NCBI RefSeq assembly: GCF_000478275.1
Contig: NZ_ASJB01000017.1
Location: forward strand, 62,001 to 126,000
From: Amycolatopsis orientalis DSM 40040 = KCTC 9412
GTDB taxonomy: Bacteria; Actinomycetota; Actinomycetes; Mycobacteriales; Pseudonocardiaceae
Reading direction: 5' to 3'
DNA: 64,000 nucleotides
The notes below the pieces were generated by a model. The model searched no databases. It saw only the letters and a program-made list of their open reading frames with translations, and had not been told where the DNA came from. Of this stretch, positions 16,713 to 25,255 are shown piece after piece (within the stretch, counting starts at the first letter, position 1; the number at the start of each line of letters is the position of its first letter). Made by a program: the position numbers and the translations under genes.

Positions 16713-17894
16713 GTGTCCGGTTCCGTGATCCTGGGTGCCGCCCGTACACCGATCGGGCGATTGCTCGGTTCCTTGAAGGACTTCTCGGGTGCGCAACTGG
16801 GCGGATTCGCGATCAAGGCGGCACTCGAACAGGCCGGTGTCTCGCCGGACGCGGTCCAGTACACGATCATGGGCCAGGTGCTCACCGCGGGCGCGGGCCA
16901 GATCCCGGCCCGGCAGGCCGCGGTCGCCGGCGGCATCCCGATGACCGTCCCGGCGCTGACCATCAACAAGGTCTGCCTCTCCGGTCTCGACGCCATCGCG
17001 CTCGCCGACCAGCTCATCCGCGCCGGTGAGTTCGACCTGATCGTCGCGGGCGGCCAGGAATCGATGACCCAGGCGCCGCATCTGCTGCCGAAGTCCCGCG
17101 CGGGCTTCAAATACGGCGACACCACGCTGGTCGACCACATGGCCTACGACGGCCTGTTCTGCGCCTTCGACCAGGTCGCGATGGGCGCGTCGACGGAGAA
17201 GTACAACAGCCGCTACGGAATCACCCGTGAGCAGCAGGACGAGTTCTCCGCGCGCTCGCACCAGCGTGCCGCCGCCGCCATCGAGGCAGGCCGGTTCGAC
17301 GCCGAGATCGCGCCGGTTTCGATCCCGCAGCGCAAGGGCGACCCGGTCGTCTTCTCCAAGGACGAGGGCGTCCGCGCCGACACCACCGTGGAAAGCCTCG
17401 CGAAGCTGCGCCCGGCGTTCGCCTCCGACGGCACCATCACCGCCGGTTCCGCGTCGCAGATCTCCGACGGCGCGGCCGCGGTCGTCGTGGCCAGCAAGGC
17501 CAAGGCCGAGGAACTGGGCCTGACCGCGCTCGCCGAGATCGGCGCGCACGGCGTGGTCTCCGGTCCGGACGCCAGCCTGCACGAGCAGCCGTCGAACGCG
17601 ATCCTGGCCGCGCTGGCCAAGGAGAAGCTGACCGCCGACGCGCTCGACCTGATCGAGATCAACGAGGCGTTCGCCGCGGTCGGCCTGGTGTCGGCCGACA
17701 AGCTCGGCGTCGATGTGGACAAGGTCAACGTCGACGGCGGCGCCATCGCGCTCGGTCACCCGATCGGCGCCTCGGGCGCGCGGCTGGCCGTGCACCTGAT
17801 CCACGAACTCCGCCGTCGTGGCGGTGGCCTCGGTGCCGCCGCGCTCTGCGGTGGCGGCGGCCAGGGCGACGCGCTCCTGCTCCGCGTCCCGTAG
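16713..17894 (+). CDS. acetyl-CoA C-acetyltransferase (thiolase)
   Basis: Condenses two acetyl-CoA to acetoacetyl-CoA or runs in reverse. About 393 residues with all thiolase signatures: [10 protein letters not shown] (nucleophilic Cys88), [10 protein letters not shown] (His near 349) and [10 protein letters not shown] (Cys near 379). The GTG at 16713 sits behind GGAGGA and gives the normal N-terminus [12 protein letters not shown]; an upstream in-frame start adds ten non-homologous residues. It forms an operon with meaB (5-bp gap). It is the likely FadA4 equivalent of mycobacteria. Confidence 0.93.
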   Translation: MSGSVILGAARTPIGRLLGSLKDFSGAQLGGFAIKAALEQAGVSPDAVQYTIMGQVLTAGAGQIPARQAAVAGGIPMTVPALTINKVCLSGLDAIALADQLIRAGEFDLIVAGGQESMTQAPHLLPKSRAGFKYGDTTLVDHMAYDGLFCAFDQVAMGASTEKYNSRYGITREQQDEFSARSHQRAAAAIEAGRFDAEIAPVSIPQRKGDPVVFSKDEGVRADTTVESLAKLRPAFASDGTITAGSASQISDGAAAVVVASKAKAEELGLTALAEIGAHGVVSGPDASLHEQPSNAILAALAKEKLTADALDLIEINEAFAAVGLVSADKLGVDVDKVNVDGGAIALGHPIGASGARLAVHLIHELRRRGGGLGAAALCGGGGQGDALLLRVP

Positions 17895-17899
17895 AGCCC

Positions 17900-18865
17900 T
17901 TGCCGGTACAGCTGGACATCGACGAACTGGTCGGTCGCGCGCGGGACGGCGTTCCCCGCGCGATCGCCCGGTTGCTGTCGCTGGTCGAGGACGCCCATCC
18001 GCGCTTGCCCGAGGTCGCGGCCAAGTTGTCGCCGCATACGGGCAACGCGCGGGTCATCGGCCTGACCGGACCACCCGGTGTCGGTAAGTCGACATCGACG
18101 TCCGCGCTGCTCACGGCCTTGCGGGCGCAGGGCCTGCGGGTCGGGGTGCTGGCGATCGACCCGTCGTCGCCGTTCTCCGGCGGGGCACTGCTGGGCGACC
18201 GGATCCGGATGACCGAGCACGCCACCGATCCCGGCGTGTTCATCCGGTCGATGGCCACCCGCGGGCATCTCGGCGGGCTGTCGTGGGCGACCCCGCAGGC
18301 GGTCCGCGTACTCGACGCGGCCGGTTTCGACGTCGTGCTGATCGAGACCGTCGGCGTCGGCCAGTCCGAAGTGGACGTCGTGAAACTGGCCGACACCACG
18401 GTGGTGCTGCTGGCGCCCGGGATGGGCGACGGTATCCAGGCCGCGAAGGCCGGGGTGCTGGAGATCGCGGACGTGTTCGTGGTCAACAAGGCCGACCGCG
18501 AGGGCGCGGACGCGACCGTGCACGACCTCAAGCAGATGATCTCCTTGGTGCGACGGGAGATCCGCGGCCCGAGCTGGCGTCAGCCGATCGTGCGAACGGT
18601 GGCCTCACGCGGTGAAGGCGTCGACGACGTCGTCCGCGCGCTGGCGGACCACCACGATTGGCTGGTCCAGCGGGAAGAACTGCCCCGGCGGCGCGCGGCA
18701 CGGGCGCGGGACGAGGTCGAGGCGATCGCCGTCCAGCGGCTGCGCGCGGAGATCGTCGACCTGCGCTCCGGCGACCGGCTCGCCGAACTGGCCGAACGTG
18801 TCGTCGCGCGGAAGATCGACCCGTTCGCGGCGGCCGACGAACTGATAGCCGAACTCCGCTCGTGA
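17900..18865 (+). CDS. meaB: methylmalonyl-CoA mutase-associated GTPase MeaB
   Basis: G3E-family GTPase (ArgK/MeaB) that loads and protects the B12 cofactor of methylmalonyl-CoA mutase. 321 residues: Walker A GPPGVGKST at 57-65, switch region LIETVGVGQSEVDV, and NKAD for guanine specificity. The start is TTG at 17900, five bases behind the thiolase stop and without a clear ribosome site, which suggests translational coupling; no better start fits the family N-terminus (DIDELVGRARDGVPRAIARLLSLVE). The mutase genes are not in the window. Confidence 0.93.
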   Translation: MPVQLDIDELVGRARDGVPRAIARLLSLVEDAHPRLPEVAAKLSPHTGNARVIGLTGPPGVGKSTSTSALLTALRAQGLRVGVLAIDPSSPFSGGALLGDRIRMTEHATDPGVFIRSMATRGHLGGLSWATPQAVRVLDAAGFDVVLIETVGVGQSEVDVVKLADTTVVLLAPGMGDGIQAAKAGVLEIADVFVVNKADREGADATVHDLKQMISLVRREIRGPSWRQPIVRTVASRGEGVDDVVRALADHHDWLVQREELPRRRAARARDEVEAIAVQRLRAEIVDLRSGDRLAELAERVVARKIDPFAAADELIAELRS

Positions 18866-18904
18866 GTGGTAATGACGGTTCTAACCATCATTACCACTCA
18901 CGAG
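18859..18904. repeat. CGTGAGTGG-type hairpin at the meaB 3' end
   Basis: Perfect 15-base arms CGTGAGTGGTAATGA (18861-18875) and TCATTACCACTCACG (18888-18902), with a further inner GGTT/AACC pair; the flanks extend the stem by two. It contains the meaB stop codon and separates meaB from a convergent gene. The hairpin inside each unit of the array at 52848-53357 has the same outer sequence and the same core length of 42 bases. Confidence 0.85.
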
Positions 18905-18908
18905 GTTT

Positions 18909-19262
18909 TCAGAGGATTTCGATGACGCGGACCTTCGGTGGACGATTCGGGAAACTGATATCGGTCCACCTGTTGATTCTCACGTCGGAACCGTTGCTGT
19001 CGTAGTAGATCAGATCGTTGTTGCCGGTGTAGATCCTGTCGATCCACCAGCCGCCGAAGCCGATCCTCCCGCGGTTGGCGTAGCAGTCGACGCTGGTGCT
19101 CCCGCCGAGGTGGGACCAGATCTTCAGGAAGTTCTCCCCGTCCCGGCACGGGATGTGGTCGATGGCGAACGAGGTGCCGGTCGGCACCAGCATGCTGAAC
19201 GCGGCGGCAGCGGCGGCCGCCGCGGCCAGGACACGCCGGGCCGTCTTCTTGCTCGAGATCAC
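18909..19262 (-). CDS. secreted beta/gamma-crystallin-like small protein
   Basis: About 117 residues. A signal peptide (SSKKTARRVLAAAAAAAAAFSMLVPTGTSFA) is followed by an 85-residue domain starting IDHIPCRDGENFLKIWSH with two Cys (CRDG, DCYAN) and ending PPKVRVIEIL. This matches the small Streptomyces secreted beta/gamma-crystallin family, some of which are compared with killer toxins. Start GTG at 19262 has AAGGAG eight bases ahead. It is probably a stable extracellular protein; its role is unknown. Confidence 0.72.
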   Translation of the reverse strand: MISSKKTARRVLAAAAAAAAAFSMLVPTGTSFAIDHIPCRDGENFLKIWSHLGGSTSVDCYANRGRIGFGGWWIDRIYTGNNDLIYYDSNGSDVRINRWTDISFPNRPPKVRVIEIL

Positions 19263-19406
19263 AGAGTTCTCCTTTGAACGAAATGACGAAAGGAGTGTGC
19301 TTCGTGCGGAACCGAGCATCTCGATCAAGGGAGGACGGTGTCAATTTCCCGCGGTTTCACGGGTCCGTTGAGACAGGCAAGTCTGGCCGACCGGGCAGCT
19401 CTGTGC

Positions 19407-19994
19407 TCAGAATTCGACGTACATCTTGATGTCACCGAAGTCGCTGTCGAGGTTGTCCAGATGGGCGATGGCGTCCTCTTTCCAGACTTCGAGCTGGTTG
19501 GTCTCGCCGAAGGTGAGCTGTTCGCCGTCGGCGACCTTGTTGGCGTAGTTCGTGATCGTGACCGTCTGCCCCCGGCAGAACTCGACGCGCTCCAGGAACC
19601 TGTCCGCCATGTCGGGATCGAAGACGCGGCCCATCCGGACGTAGCCGTTGTTGATGTGCTCCTCGCAGTAGAAGTGGGCCGCGGCCGACGCGATCCACTC
19701 GGTCAGTGAAGGGTCGCGAGGCGGCCACTTCTCGCGGACGTGCGACTTGATCTCCCTGGCGAGCCGGATGACGCGGCGCCGTTCGAGATCGGTCAGCCCG
19801 TCCTCCTTGCGGAAGTCGAGGATCATGTCGTCGACGATCTTGGCCAGTCTGAGCACGCGCGGTTTGTCGAGTTCGGCCGGCTTGTCCGGCGGCAGCCCCG
19901 CCATGACCCTCTCGTGCACCAGGACGTACTGCGTGTACGCGTACAGGAAGGTCAGGGCGTTCAGCTGCCATTGGTGTCGTTCGGCGATCTCCAC
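19407..19994 (-). CDS. conserved hypothetical protein
   Basis: About 195 residues, soluble, no signal peptide or membrane segment. It starts MEIAERHQWQLNALTFLYAYTQYVLVHERV and is mostly alpha-helical with a middle stretch EWIASAAAHFYCEEHINNGYVRMGRVFDPDM and a beta-rich acidic C-terminus ending DSDFGDIKMYVEF. I do not recognise a family. The GTG at 19994 is preferred (GGAG shortly before); longer in-frame starts read into the neighbouring promoter. It is monocistronic and divergent from the cyclophilin gene. Confidence 0.65.
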   Translation of the reverse strand: MEIAERHQWQLNALTFLYAYTQYVLVHERVMAGLPPDKPAELDKPRVLRLAKIVDDMILDFRKEDGLTDLERRRVIRLAREIKSHVREKWPPRDPSLTEWIASAAAHFYCEEHINNGYVRMGRVFDPDMADRFLERVEFCRGQTVTITNYANKVADGEQLTFGETNQLEVWKEDAIAHLDNLDSDFGDIKMYVEF

Positions 19995-20092
19995 GACTCC
20001 GACCCTAACCGCGCACCTACTTCCGGACCTGTGGAAACGGCGGGGATTCACCCTATGCTCTCTTCTTCGTCCACGGCTGGGAGGCAGGAACC

Positions 20093-20821
20093 GTGCAGAG
20101 GATCGCGAAGGTCGTTGTGAGCGTGCTGGGTGCCGGGCTGATGCTGGCGGCCGGTACCGGGACGGCGTCGGCGGAGGCCGTGCCGCCGAAGGTCACGAAG
20201 GGGCCGTGCCAGTACACGGAGACTCCGGACGAGCCGGCCGCGCGGCCCGTCCCGCTGCCGCCGGACCCTCGGCACACGCCGAGCCGGGGCACAGTGCCGG
20301 TGCAGCTGAAGACGAACCAGGGCAAGATCGACCTGACCCTCGATCGGGCGAAGGCGCCGTGCACGGTGCAGAGTTTCCTGCATCTGGCGGTGCACCGGTT
20401 CTACGACCGCACGACCTGTCACCGGCTGACGGCGTATCCCACGCTGAAGGTGCTGCAGTGCGGTGACCCGAGCGGTACCGGCGAGGGCGGCCCCGGCTAC
20501 AAGTACAAGGACGAACTGCCCGTCGGCCTGCCGCCCGCGCCGACCGACCCGACCGGCGCGCGGAAGGTGTACGCCCGCGGCGTGCTCGCGATGGCCAACG
20601 CGGGCCCGGCGACGAACGGCAGCCAGTTCTTCGTGGTGTACGGCGATTCCGCGCTGCGCCCGAACTACACGATCTTCGGCACCGTCGGCCCCGACGGCCT
20701 CGAAACCCTCGACAAGGTCGCCGCGGGCGGCATCCAGCCCACGCCGGAGAACCCCGCTCCGGTCGACGGTGCGCCCGCCCTGAAGACCGACATCCTGCGC
20801 GCCCGCCCCTGGTACTGCTAG
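20093..20821 (+). CDS. secreted cyclophilin-type peptidyl-prolyl isomerase
   Basis: Catalyses cis-trans isomerisation of proline bonds in exported proteins. 242 residues: Sec signal peptide with cleavage near ASA-EA (about residue 28), a Pro-rich linker, then a cyclophilin domain with FYDRTTCHRLT, GPGYKYKDE, GVLAMANAGPATNGSQFFVVYGD and the closing RPNYTIFGTV. Four Cys in the mature part could form disulfides. Start GTG at 20093 follows GGGAGGCAGG. Confidence 0.92.
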   Translation: MQRIAKVVVSVLGAGLMLAAGTGTASAEAVPPKVTKGPCQYTETPDEPAARPVPLPPDPRHTPSRGTVPVQLKTNQGKIDLTLDRAKAPCTVQSFLHLAVHRFYDRTTCHRLTAYPTLKVLQCGDPSGTGEGGPGYKYKDELPVGLPPAPTDPTGARKVYARGVLAMANAGPATNGSQFFVVYGDSALRPNYTIFGTVGPDGLETLDKVAAGGIQPTPENPAPVDGAPALKTDILRARPWYC

Positions 20822-20829
20822 GCCCCCAT

Positions 20830-20892
20830 GCATTTCGTCCTCTGGATGCGGTGGTTGGCAGTGCGAACTAACGCATTCAGAGGACGAAATGC
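20830..20892. repeat. GCATTTCGTCC-type hairpin between convergent genes
   Basis: Arms GCATTTCGTCCTCTGGATGCG (20830-20850) and CGCATTCAGAGGACGAAATGC (20872-20892) pair with one mismatch over 21 bases around a 21-base loop. It separates the cyclophilin and MocR genes. Related pieces occur at 10681, 45527 and as the core palindrome GCATTTAGTCGACTAAATGC of the array at 53 kb. Confidence 0.85.
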
Positions 20893-20916
20893 GGGTGGGG
20901 GGTGGGGGAGGGGCCG

Positions 20917-22296
20917 TCAGGTGACCTCGAAGATGGCTTCGCGCAGGGCTTGGGTGGCGCCGCTGAAGGCGTGCTTCGCGGCGGCTCCGTAGCCGATGAT
21001 GAGCCCTTCGCGCTGGGGCTCGCCGATCCAATAGCCGCTGAGTCCTTCGAGTCCGATCGCGCGGCGGCGGCAGGCGGCCATCACCTCCATCTCCCTGGGC
21101 AGCTCGCCCGGGAACTGGAGCACCAGGTGCAACCCCGCCGAGATGCCCTGCGGCAGCACGGAATCCGGCAACGCCGCGAGCAGGCGGTCCCGCCGGGAGC
21201 GGTATTCGGCGCGGCAGCGGCGGATGTGCCGGTCGTAGGCACCCGACTCGATCAGTTCGGCCATCGCGAGCTGGTCCAGCAGCGGGGGTCGGGCCCCGCT
21301 CGCGGCCATCTCCGCGCGCACCGGTTCGACCAGGAACCGCGGCAGCACCATCCACCCCAGCCGTAGTGACGGCGCGAGCGTCTTGCTCGTCGTCCCCACG
21401 TACACGACCCGTTCCGGCGCCAGCGCCTGCAACGCGCCGACCTGCTGATGGTCGAACCGGAACTCGCCGTCGTAGTCGTCCTCGATGACGACGGCGCCGG
21501 TTTCCGCCGCCCAGCGGGTGAGTTCCGCCCGGCGCCCCGGCGCGAGGGTGACCCCCAGCGGGTACTGATGCGCCGGGGTGACCACCACCGCCGGACTGTC
21601 CAAAGCGGACACCGTGATCCCGTGATCGTCCACCGGGACACCGGTCACCCGGGGACCGTTGGCCGCGGCGATCTCCCGGTAGATGTGCAGTGACGGGTTT
21701 TCGAACGCGATCTCGTCCGCCCCGCGCGCGTGCAGGACCCGGGCCAGCACCGCGATCGCGTGCGAGAACCCGGCGCACACCAGGATGCGCTCGGGATCGG
21801 CGACGACGCCGCGGCTGCGGGCGAGATACGCGGCGAGCGTCTCCCGCAGTTCCGCCGCGCCGGACTCCGCCGTGTAGTCGAACGCCGACATCGGCGCCCG
21901 GTGCAGCGCCCGCCGGGTCGCCGCGAGCCAGGCCGCCCGGGGGAACGCGGACAGGTTCGGCCTGCCGGGACGCAGATCCCAGCGCGGCGCCGGATCGCGC
22001 GGGGCGGGCCTCGGTGGTGACGCGGGCAGCGCGCCCGCCGTCGCGACGCGGGTCGGCGCGCCCTGCGAAGTCCGCAGATAGCCCTCGGCGGCGAGGTCGG
22101 CGTAAACCCGGGTGACCGTTCCCCGCGCCACTCCGAGGTCCTGCGCCAAGGCCCTGGTCGAAGGCACCGCCGCGCCCGCCTGCCAGCGTCCTTCCCGGAT
22201 GGCCGCGCGGATCGCCGCGGCGAGCCCGGTCCGGCCGCTTTCGGGACGCCAGTCCAGATGGACGTCTAATCCCGCACTGGACCATGATTCTGCCAT
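20917..22296 (-). CDS. MocR-family regulator (GntR HTH + aminotransferase-like domain)
   Basis: About 459 residues: an N-terminal GntR winged helix (AIREGRWQAGAAVPSTRALAQDLGVARGTVTRVYADL, residues 33-69), a linker, and a fold-type I aminotransferase-like domain with VIEDDYDGEFRF and the PLP lysine in GTTSKTLAPSLRLGWM. MocR regulators sense PLP or an amino-compound aldimine. ATG at 22296 has no obvious ribosome site, so the mRNA may be leaderless. It is divergent from an AhpD-like gene, and direct repeats at its own start suggest control of both. Confidence 0.9.
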   Translation of the reverse strand: MAESWSSAGLDVHLDWRPESGRTGLAAAIRAAIREGRWQAGAAVPSTRALAQDLGVARGTVTRVYADLAAEGYLRTSQGAPTRVATAGALPASPPRPAPRDPAPRWDLRPGRPNLSAFPRAAWLAATRRALHRAPMSAFDYTAESGAAELRETLAAYLARSRGVVADPERILVCAGFSHAIAVLARVLHARGADEIAFENPSLHIYREIAAANGPRVTGVPVDDHGITVSALDSPAVVVTPAHQYPLGVTLAPGRRAELTRWAAETGAVVIEDDYDGEFRFDHQQVGALQALAPERVVYVGTTSKTLAPSLRLGWMVLPRFLVEPVRAEMAASGARPPLLDQLAMAELIESGAYDRHIRRCRAEYRSRRDRLLAALPDSVLPQGISAGLHLVLQFPGELPREMEVMAACRRRAIGLEGLSGYWIGEPQREGLIIGYGAAAKHAFSGATQALREAIFEVT

Positions 22297-22309
22297 GCGA
22301 CTGGACCAT
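22276..22309. promoter_or_regulatory. direct-repeat MocR operator candidate
   Basis: ACTGGACCAT occurs twice in the same orientation, at 22276-22285 and 22300-22309, exactly 24 bases apart, overlapping the MocR start codon and lying 34 bases before the ahpD-like start. Direct repeats with a CTGGAC core are a published type of MocR/TauR site, so this is probably the autoregulatory operator. Confidence 0.65.
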
Positions 22310-22342
22310 ACTCGTGGGCCAGTTGTCGCTAGATTCAAGGTC

Positions 22343-22807
22343 ATGACCAAGCGAATCCACGTGGGCAAACGAGTGCCCGAGATCTACCAGGCCATGGCCA
22401 AACTGCAGGCCGAGGTCGAGAAGGCGGCCGCCAACGCCGGTGTCGACCAGAAGATCCTCGAACTGGTGAAGATGCGTTCCTCGCAGATCAACCACTGCGC
22501 GTTCTGCCTCGACATGCACTCCCACGACGCGCTGCAGATGGGCGAATCACCGCGGCGGCTGTTCGTGCTGCAGGGCTGGCGTGAGACCGAACTGTTCACC
22601 GAGCAGGAGCGGGCCGCGCTCGCGCTCACCGAGGCGATCACGAACGTGGCGACCCTGCACGAGGTCCCGGACGACGTCTACGAAGAGGCCACTCGCGTCT
22701 TCACCGAGGACCAGTACCGCGCGGTCGTGTGGGAGGCCATCGCGATCAACAGCTGGAACCGGATGTGCGTGACCAGCCACGCCCCGCTGCCCGAGCGCGC
22801 CGAATGA
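22343..22807 (+). CDS. AhpD-like carboxymuconolactone decarboxylase family protein
   Basis: 154 residues. The redox motif HCAFCLDMHSHDA near residue 51 has the CxxC pair and downstream His of AhpD-type peroxidase/reductase proteins; the family members act as thiol-dependent peroxidases or as gamma-carboxymuconolactone decarboxylases, and the CxxC favours the redox role. The gene is under the divergent MocR promoter and overlaps the next gene by four bases (ATGA). Confidence 0.85.
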   Translation: MTKRIHVGKRVPEIYQAMAKLQAEVEKAAANAGVDQKILELVKMRSSQINHCAFCLDMHSHDALQMGESPRRLFVLQGWRETELFTEQERAALALTEAITNVATLHEVPDDVYEEATRVFTEDQYRAVVWEAIAINSWNRMCVTSHAPLPERAE

Positions 22808-23547
22808 CCGCGGCACGGCTCCGGGAACTGCACGTCGCGGGCACGCCGCTGCTCCTGCCGAACGCGTGGGACGCCGACACCGCGCGTCTCGTCGAAGCCG
22901 CCGGGTTCCCCGTCGTGGCGACGAGTTCCTTCGCCATCGCCAAGGTGCTCGGCTACGACGACGGCGAGAACGCGCCCGCCGCCGAGATGTTCGCGGCGGC
23001 CGCACGGATCGCGCGGGCGGTCTCGGTTCCGGTGACGGTCGACGTCGAATCCGGCTACGGGCTCGACGCGGACGAACTCGCGTCGCGGCTGGCCGAGGCG
23101 GGCGCCGTCGGCTGCAACTACGAGGACACCGATCACGCCACCGGAGGCCTTCGCGCGCTGGATGCGCAGGCCGAACGGATAGCGCGGCTGCGCAAGGCCG
23201 CGGGGGACGCGCTGGTGATCAACGCCCGCGTCGACGTCTTCCTGGGCGCGTCCGACGAGCGAGCGGTACTGGACGACGCGATCGCCCGGGCCAAGGCCTA
23301 TCTCGAGGCTGGGGCGGAGTGCGTCTATCCGATCTTCGCGAAGTCGCCGGAGGTGCTGGGCGACTTCGTGAAGGCTGTCGCGCCCGGTGCGGTCAACGCC
23401 GCTCCGCTGCCCGGAGGCCCCGATCTCTCCGCGCTCGCCGAACTGGGGGTGGCGCGGATCTCGCTGGGCACCGGGCTGTGGAAGTCGGTCCGCGCCGATC
23501 TGCGGGCGAAACTCGCCGAGCTGACGGCGGGGAAGCTGCCGTACTGA
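22804..23547 (+). CDS. isocitrate lyase/PEP mutase superfamily protein
   Basis: About 247 residues. LLPNAWDADTARLVEAAGFPVVATSSFAIAKVLGYDDGE, PVTVDVESGYG (metal-binding acidic residues) and VGCNYEDTDH are characteristic of the PEP mutase/oxaloacetate-hydrolase-like branch, which makes or breaks C-C or C-P bonds of alpha-keto acids. The KKCGH-type catalytic loop of isocitrate lyase is absent, so the reaction is open. Translationally coupled to the AhpD-like gene. Confidence 0.82.
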   Translation: MTAARLRELHVAGTPLLLPNAWDADTARLVEAAGFPVVATSSFAIAKVLGYDDGENAPAAEMFAAAARIARAVSVPVTVDVESGYGLDADELASRLAEAGAVGCNYEDTDHATGGLRALDAQAERIARLRKAAGDALVINARVDVFLGASDERAVLDDAIARAKAYLEAGAECVYPIFAKSPEVLGDFVKAVAPGAVNAAPLPGGPDLSALAELGVARISLGTGLWKSVRADLRAKLAELTAGKLPY

Positions 23548-23577
23548 GCCGGCTTTCCGGGGGTATGGAAACCGGGA

Positions 23578-23617
23578 CGGTGCGGCCGGGGGGCGTAAAG
23601 GATGCCCGGCCGCACCG
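23578..23617. terminator. bidirectional terminator hairpin
   Basis: CGGTGCGGCCGGG (23578-23590) and CCCGGCCGCACCG (23605-23617) form a 13-bp GC-rich stem with a 14-base loop between the convergent PEP-mutase-like and symporter genes. It is unrelated in sequence to the repeated palindromes. Confidence 0.7.
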
Positions 23618-23626
23618 CCCCGGCGA

Positions 23627-25255
23627 CTAGTGGGCGACCGCCTTTTCGGCGCCCGCACCGGTGAGGGAGCGGACCTCCATCTCGGCGTACTTCTTCTGGT
23701 TGTGCTCCTTCGACAGGACCGTGCCGAGCCAGCCGAGGAAGAACGCGACCGGGATCGAGACGAGGCCGGGGTTGTCGAGCGGGAACCAGTGGAAGTCGAC
23801 GCCCTGGATCATGGAGGCGCTCTTGCCGGTCTTCGGGTCTACGGGCTTCCCGGAGACCGCGGGCGAGAAGACGATCAGCAGGACGCAGACCGCGAGGCCG
23901 CCGTAGATGCTCCACAGCGCGCCCTGGGTGTTGAACCGCTTCCAGAACAGCGAGTAGAGGATGGTCGGCAGGTTCGCCGAGGCCGCGACAGCGAACGCGA
24001 GCGCCACCAGGAAGGCGATGTTCTGCCCGTTGGCGAGGATGCCACCGAGGATCGCGACCGCGCCGATCACCAGCGCGGTGATCCGGGCGACCTTCACCTC
24101 CGAGGCCGGGGACGCCTTGCCCTTCTTGATCACGTTGGCGTAGACGTCGTGCGCGAACGACGCGGACGCCGTGATCGTCAGGCCCGCGACCACCGCGAGG
24201 ATCGTCGCGAAGGCGATCGCCGCGATCAGGCCGAGCAGGATCGGCCCGCCGAGTTCGAGCGCCAGCAGCGGAGCGGCCGAGTTCACGCCACCCGGCGCCG
24301 CCTTGATCTTGTCCGCGCCGACGAGCGCGCCGGCGCCGTAGCCGAGCACGAGGGTGAACAGGTAGAAGACGCCGATCAGCGCGATCGCCCAGACCACCGA
24401 GCGACGGGCTTCCTTCGCCGTCGGCACGGTGTAGAAGCGCATCAGGACGTGCGGCAGACCCGCGGTACCGAGCACCAGCGCGATGCCGAGGGAGAGGAAG
24501 TCGAGTTTGGTCGTGCCGGTCTTCCCGTACTGGTTACCCGGTCCGAGCAGCGCTTCGCCGGCCTTGCCCGCCTTGTCCACGGCGCCCTGCAGCAGCCCGG
24601 AGAAGTTGAAGCCGTACAGCGCGAGCACCCAGACCGTCATCGCCAGCGCACCGGCGATCAGCAGCGCGGCCTTGATGATCTGCACCCACGTGGTGCCCTT
24701 CATGCCGCCGATGAGCACGTAGGCGATCATGATGATGCCGACGATCACGATGATCGCGGCCTGCCCGGCCTTGCTCTCGATCCCGAGCAGCAGCGCGACG
24801 AGGCCACCGGCACCCGCCATCTGCGCGAGCAGATAGAAGAACGAGACGGCCAGGGTGGACGTCGCCGCCGCGGCCCGAACCGGGCGCTGCTTCATCCGGA
24901 ACGCCAGCACGTCGCCCATGGTGAACTTGCCGGTGTTGCGCAGCAGTTCCGCCACCAGTAGCAGCGCGATCAGCCACGCGACCAGGAAGCCGATGGAGTA
25001 AAGGAAACCGTCGTAGCCGTAGACGGCGATCGCACCCGCGATCCCGAGGAACGACGCGGCGGAAAGGTAGTCGCCCGCGATGGCGACGCCGTTCTGCGGA
25101 CCGGTGAACGCGCGTCCGGCGGCGTAGTAATCCGACGCGGTCTTCGTGTTCCGGCTGGCCCGGAACACGACGAACAGCGTGACCAGGACGAAGAGACCGA
25201 AGATGGTGATGTTGAGCGCGGGGCTGCTGCCCTCGACTCCGGCGGCGAGGGTCAT
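23627..25255 (-). CDS. actP: cation/acetate symporter (ActP-like, SSS family)
   Basis: Na+ or H+ coupled uptake of acetate and similar short monocarboxylates. 542 residues with about 13 membrane segments; typical SSS features are DYLSAASFLGIAG near residue 62, GGMKGTTWVQIIKAALL near 180 and GTAGLPHVLMRFYTVP near 275. The ATG overlaps the stop of the upstream DUF485 gene (ATGA). DUF485-ActP pairs (yjcH-actP) are a standard acetate uptake unit. Confidence 0.9.
   Translation of the reverse strand: MTLAAGVEGSSPALNITIFGLFVLVTLFVVFRASRNTKTASDYYAAGRAFTGPQNGVAIAGDYLSAASFLGIAGAIAVYGYDGFLYSIGFLVAWLIALLLVAELLRNTGKFTMGDVLAFRMKQRPVRAAAATSTLAVSFFYLLAQMAGAGGLVALLLGIESKAGQAAIIVIVGIIMIAYVLIGGMKGTTWVQIIKAALLIAGALAMTVWVLALYGFNFSGLLQGAVDKAGKAGEALLGPGNQYGKTGTTKLDFLSLGIALVLGTAGLPHVLMRFYTVPTAKEARRSVVWAIALIGVFYLFTLVLGYGAGALVGADKIKAAPGGVNSAAPLLALELGGPILLGLIAAIAFATILAVVAGLTITASASFAHDVYANVIKKGKASPASEVKVARITALVIGAVAILGGILANGQNIAFLVALAFAVAASANLPTILYSLFWKRFNTQGALWSIYGGLAVCVLLIVFSPAVSGKPVDPKTGKSASMIQGVDFHWFPLDNPGLVSIPVAFFLGWLGTVLSKEHNQKKYAEMEVRSLTGAGAEKAVAH

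Noticed and set aside
20048..22525. 825-codon minus-strand frame
   Set aside because: Shadow frame of the cyclophilin, MocR and AhpD-like genes; low-complexity Arg/Gly/Ala, no motif.
23630..24961. 443-codon plus-strand frame antisense to actP
   Set aside because: Composition (Arg/Asp/Gly/Gln) is typical of antisense frames of membrane protein genes.
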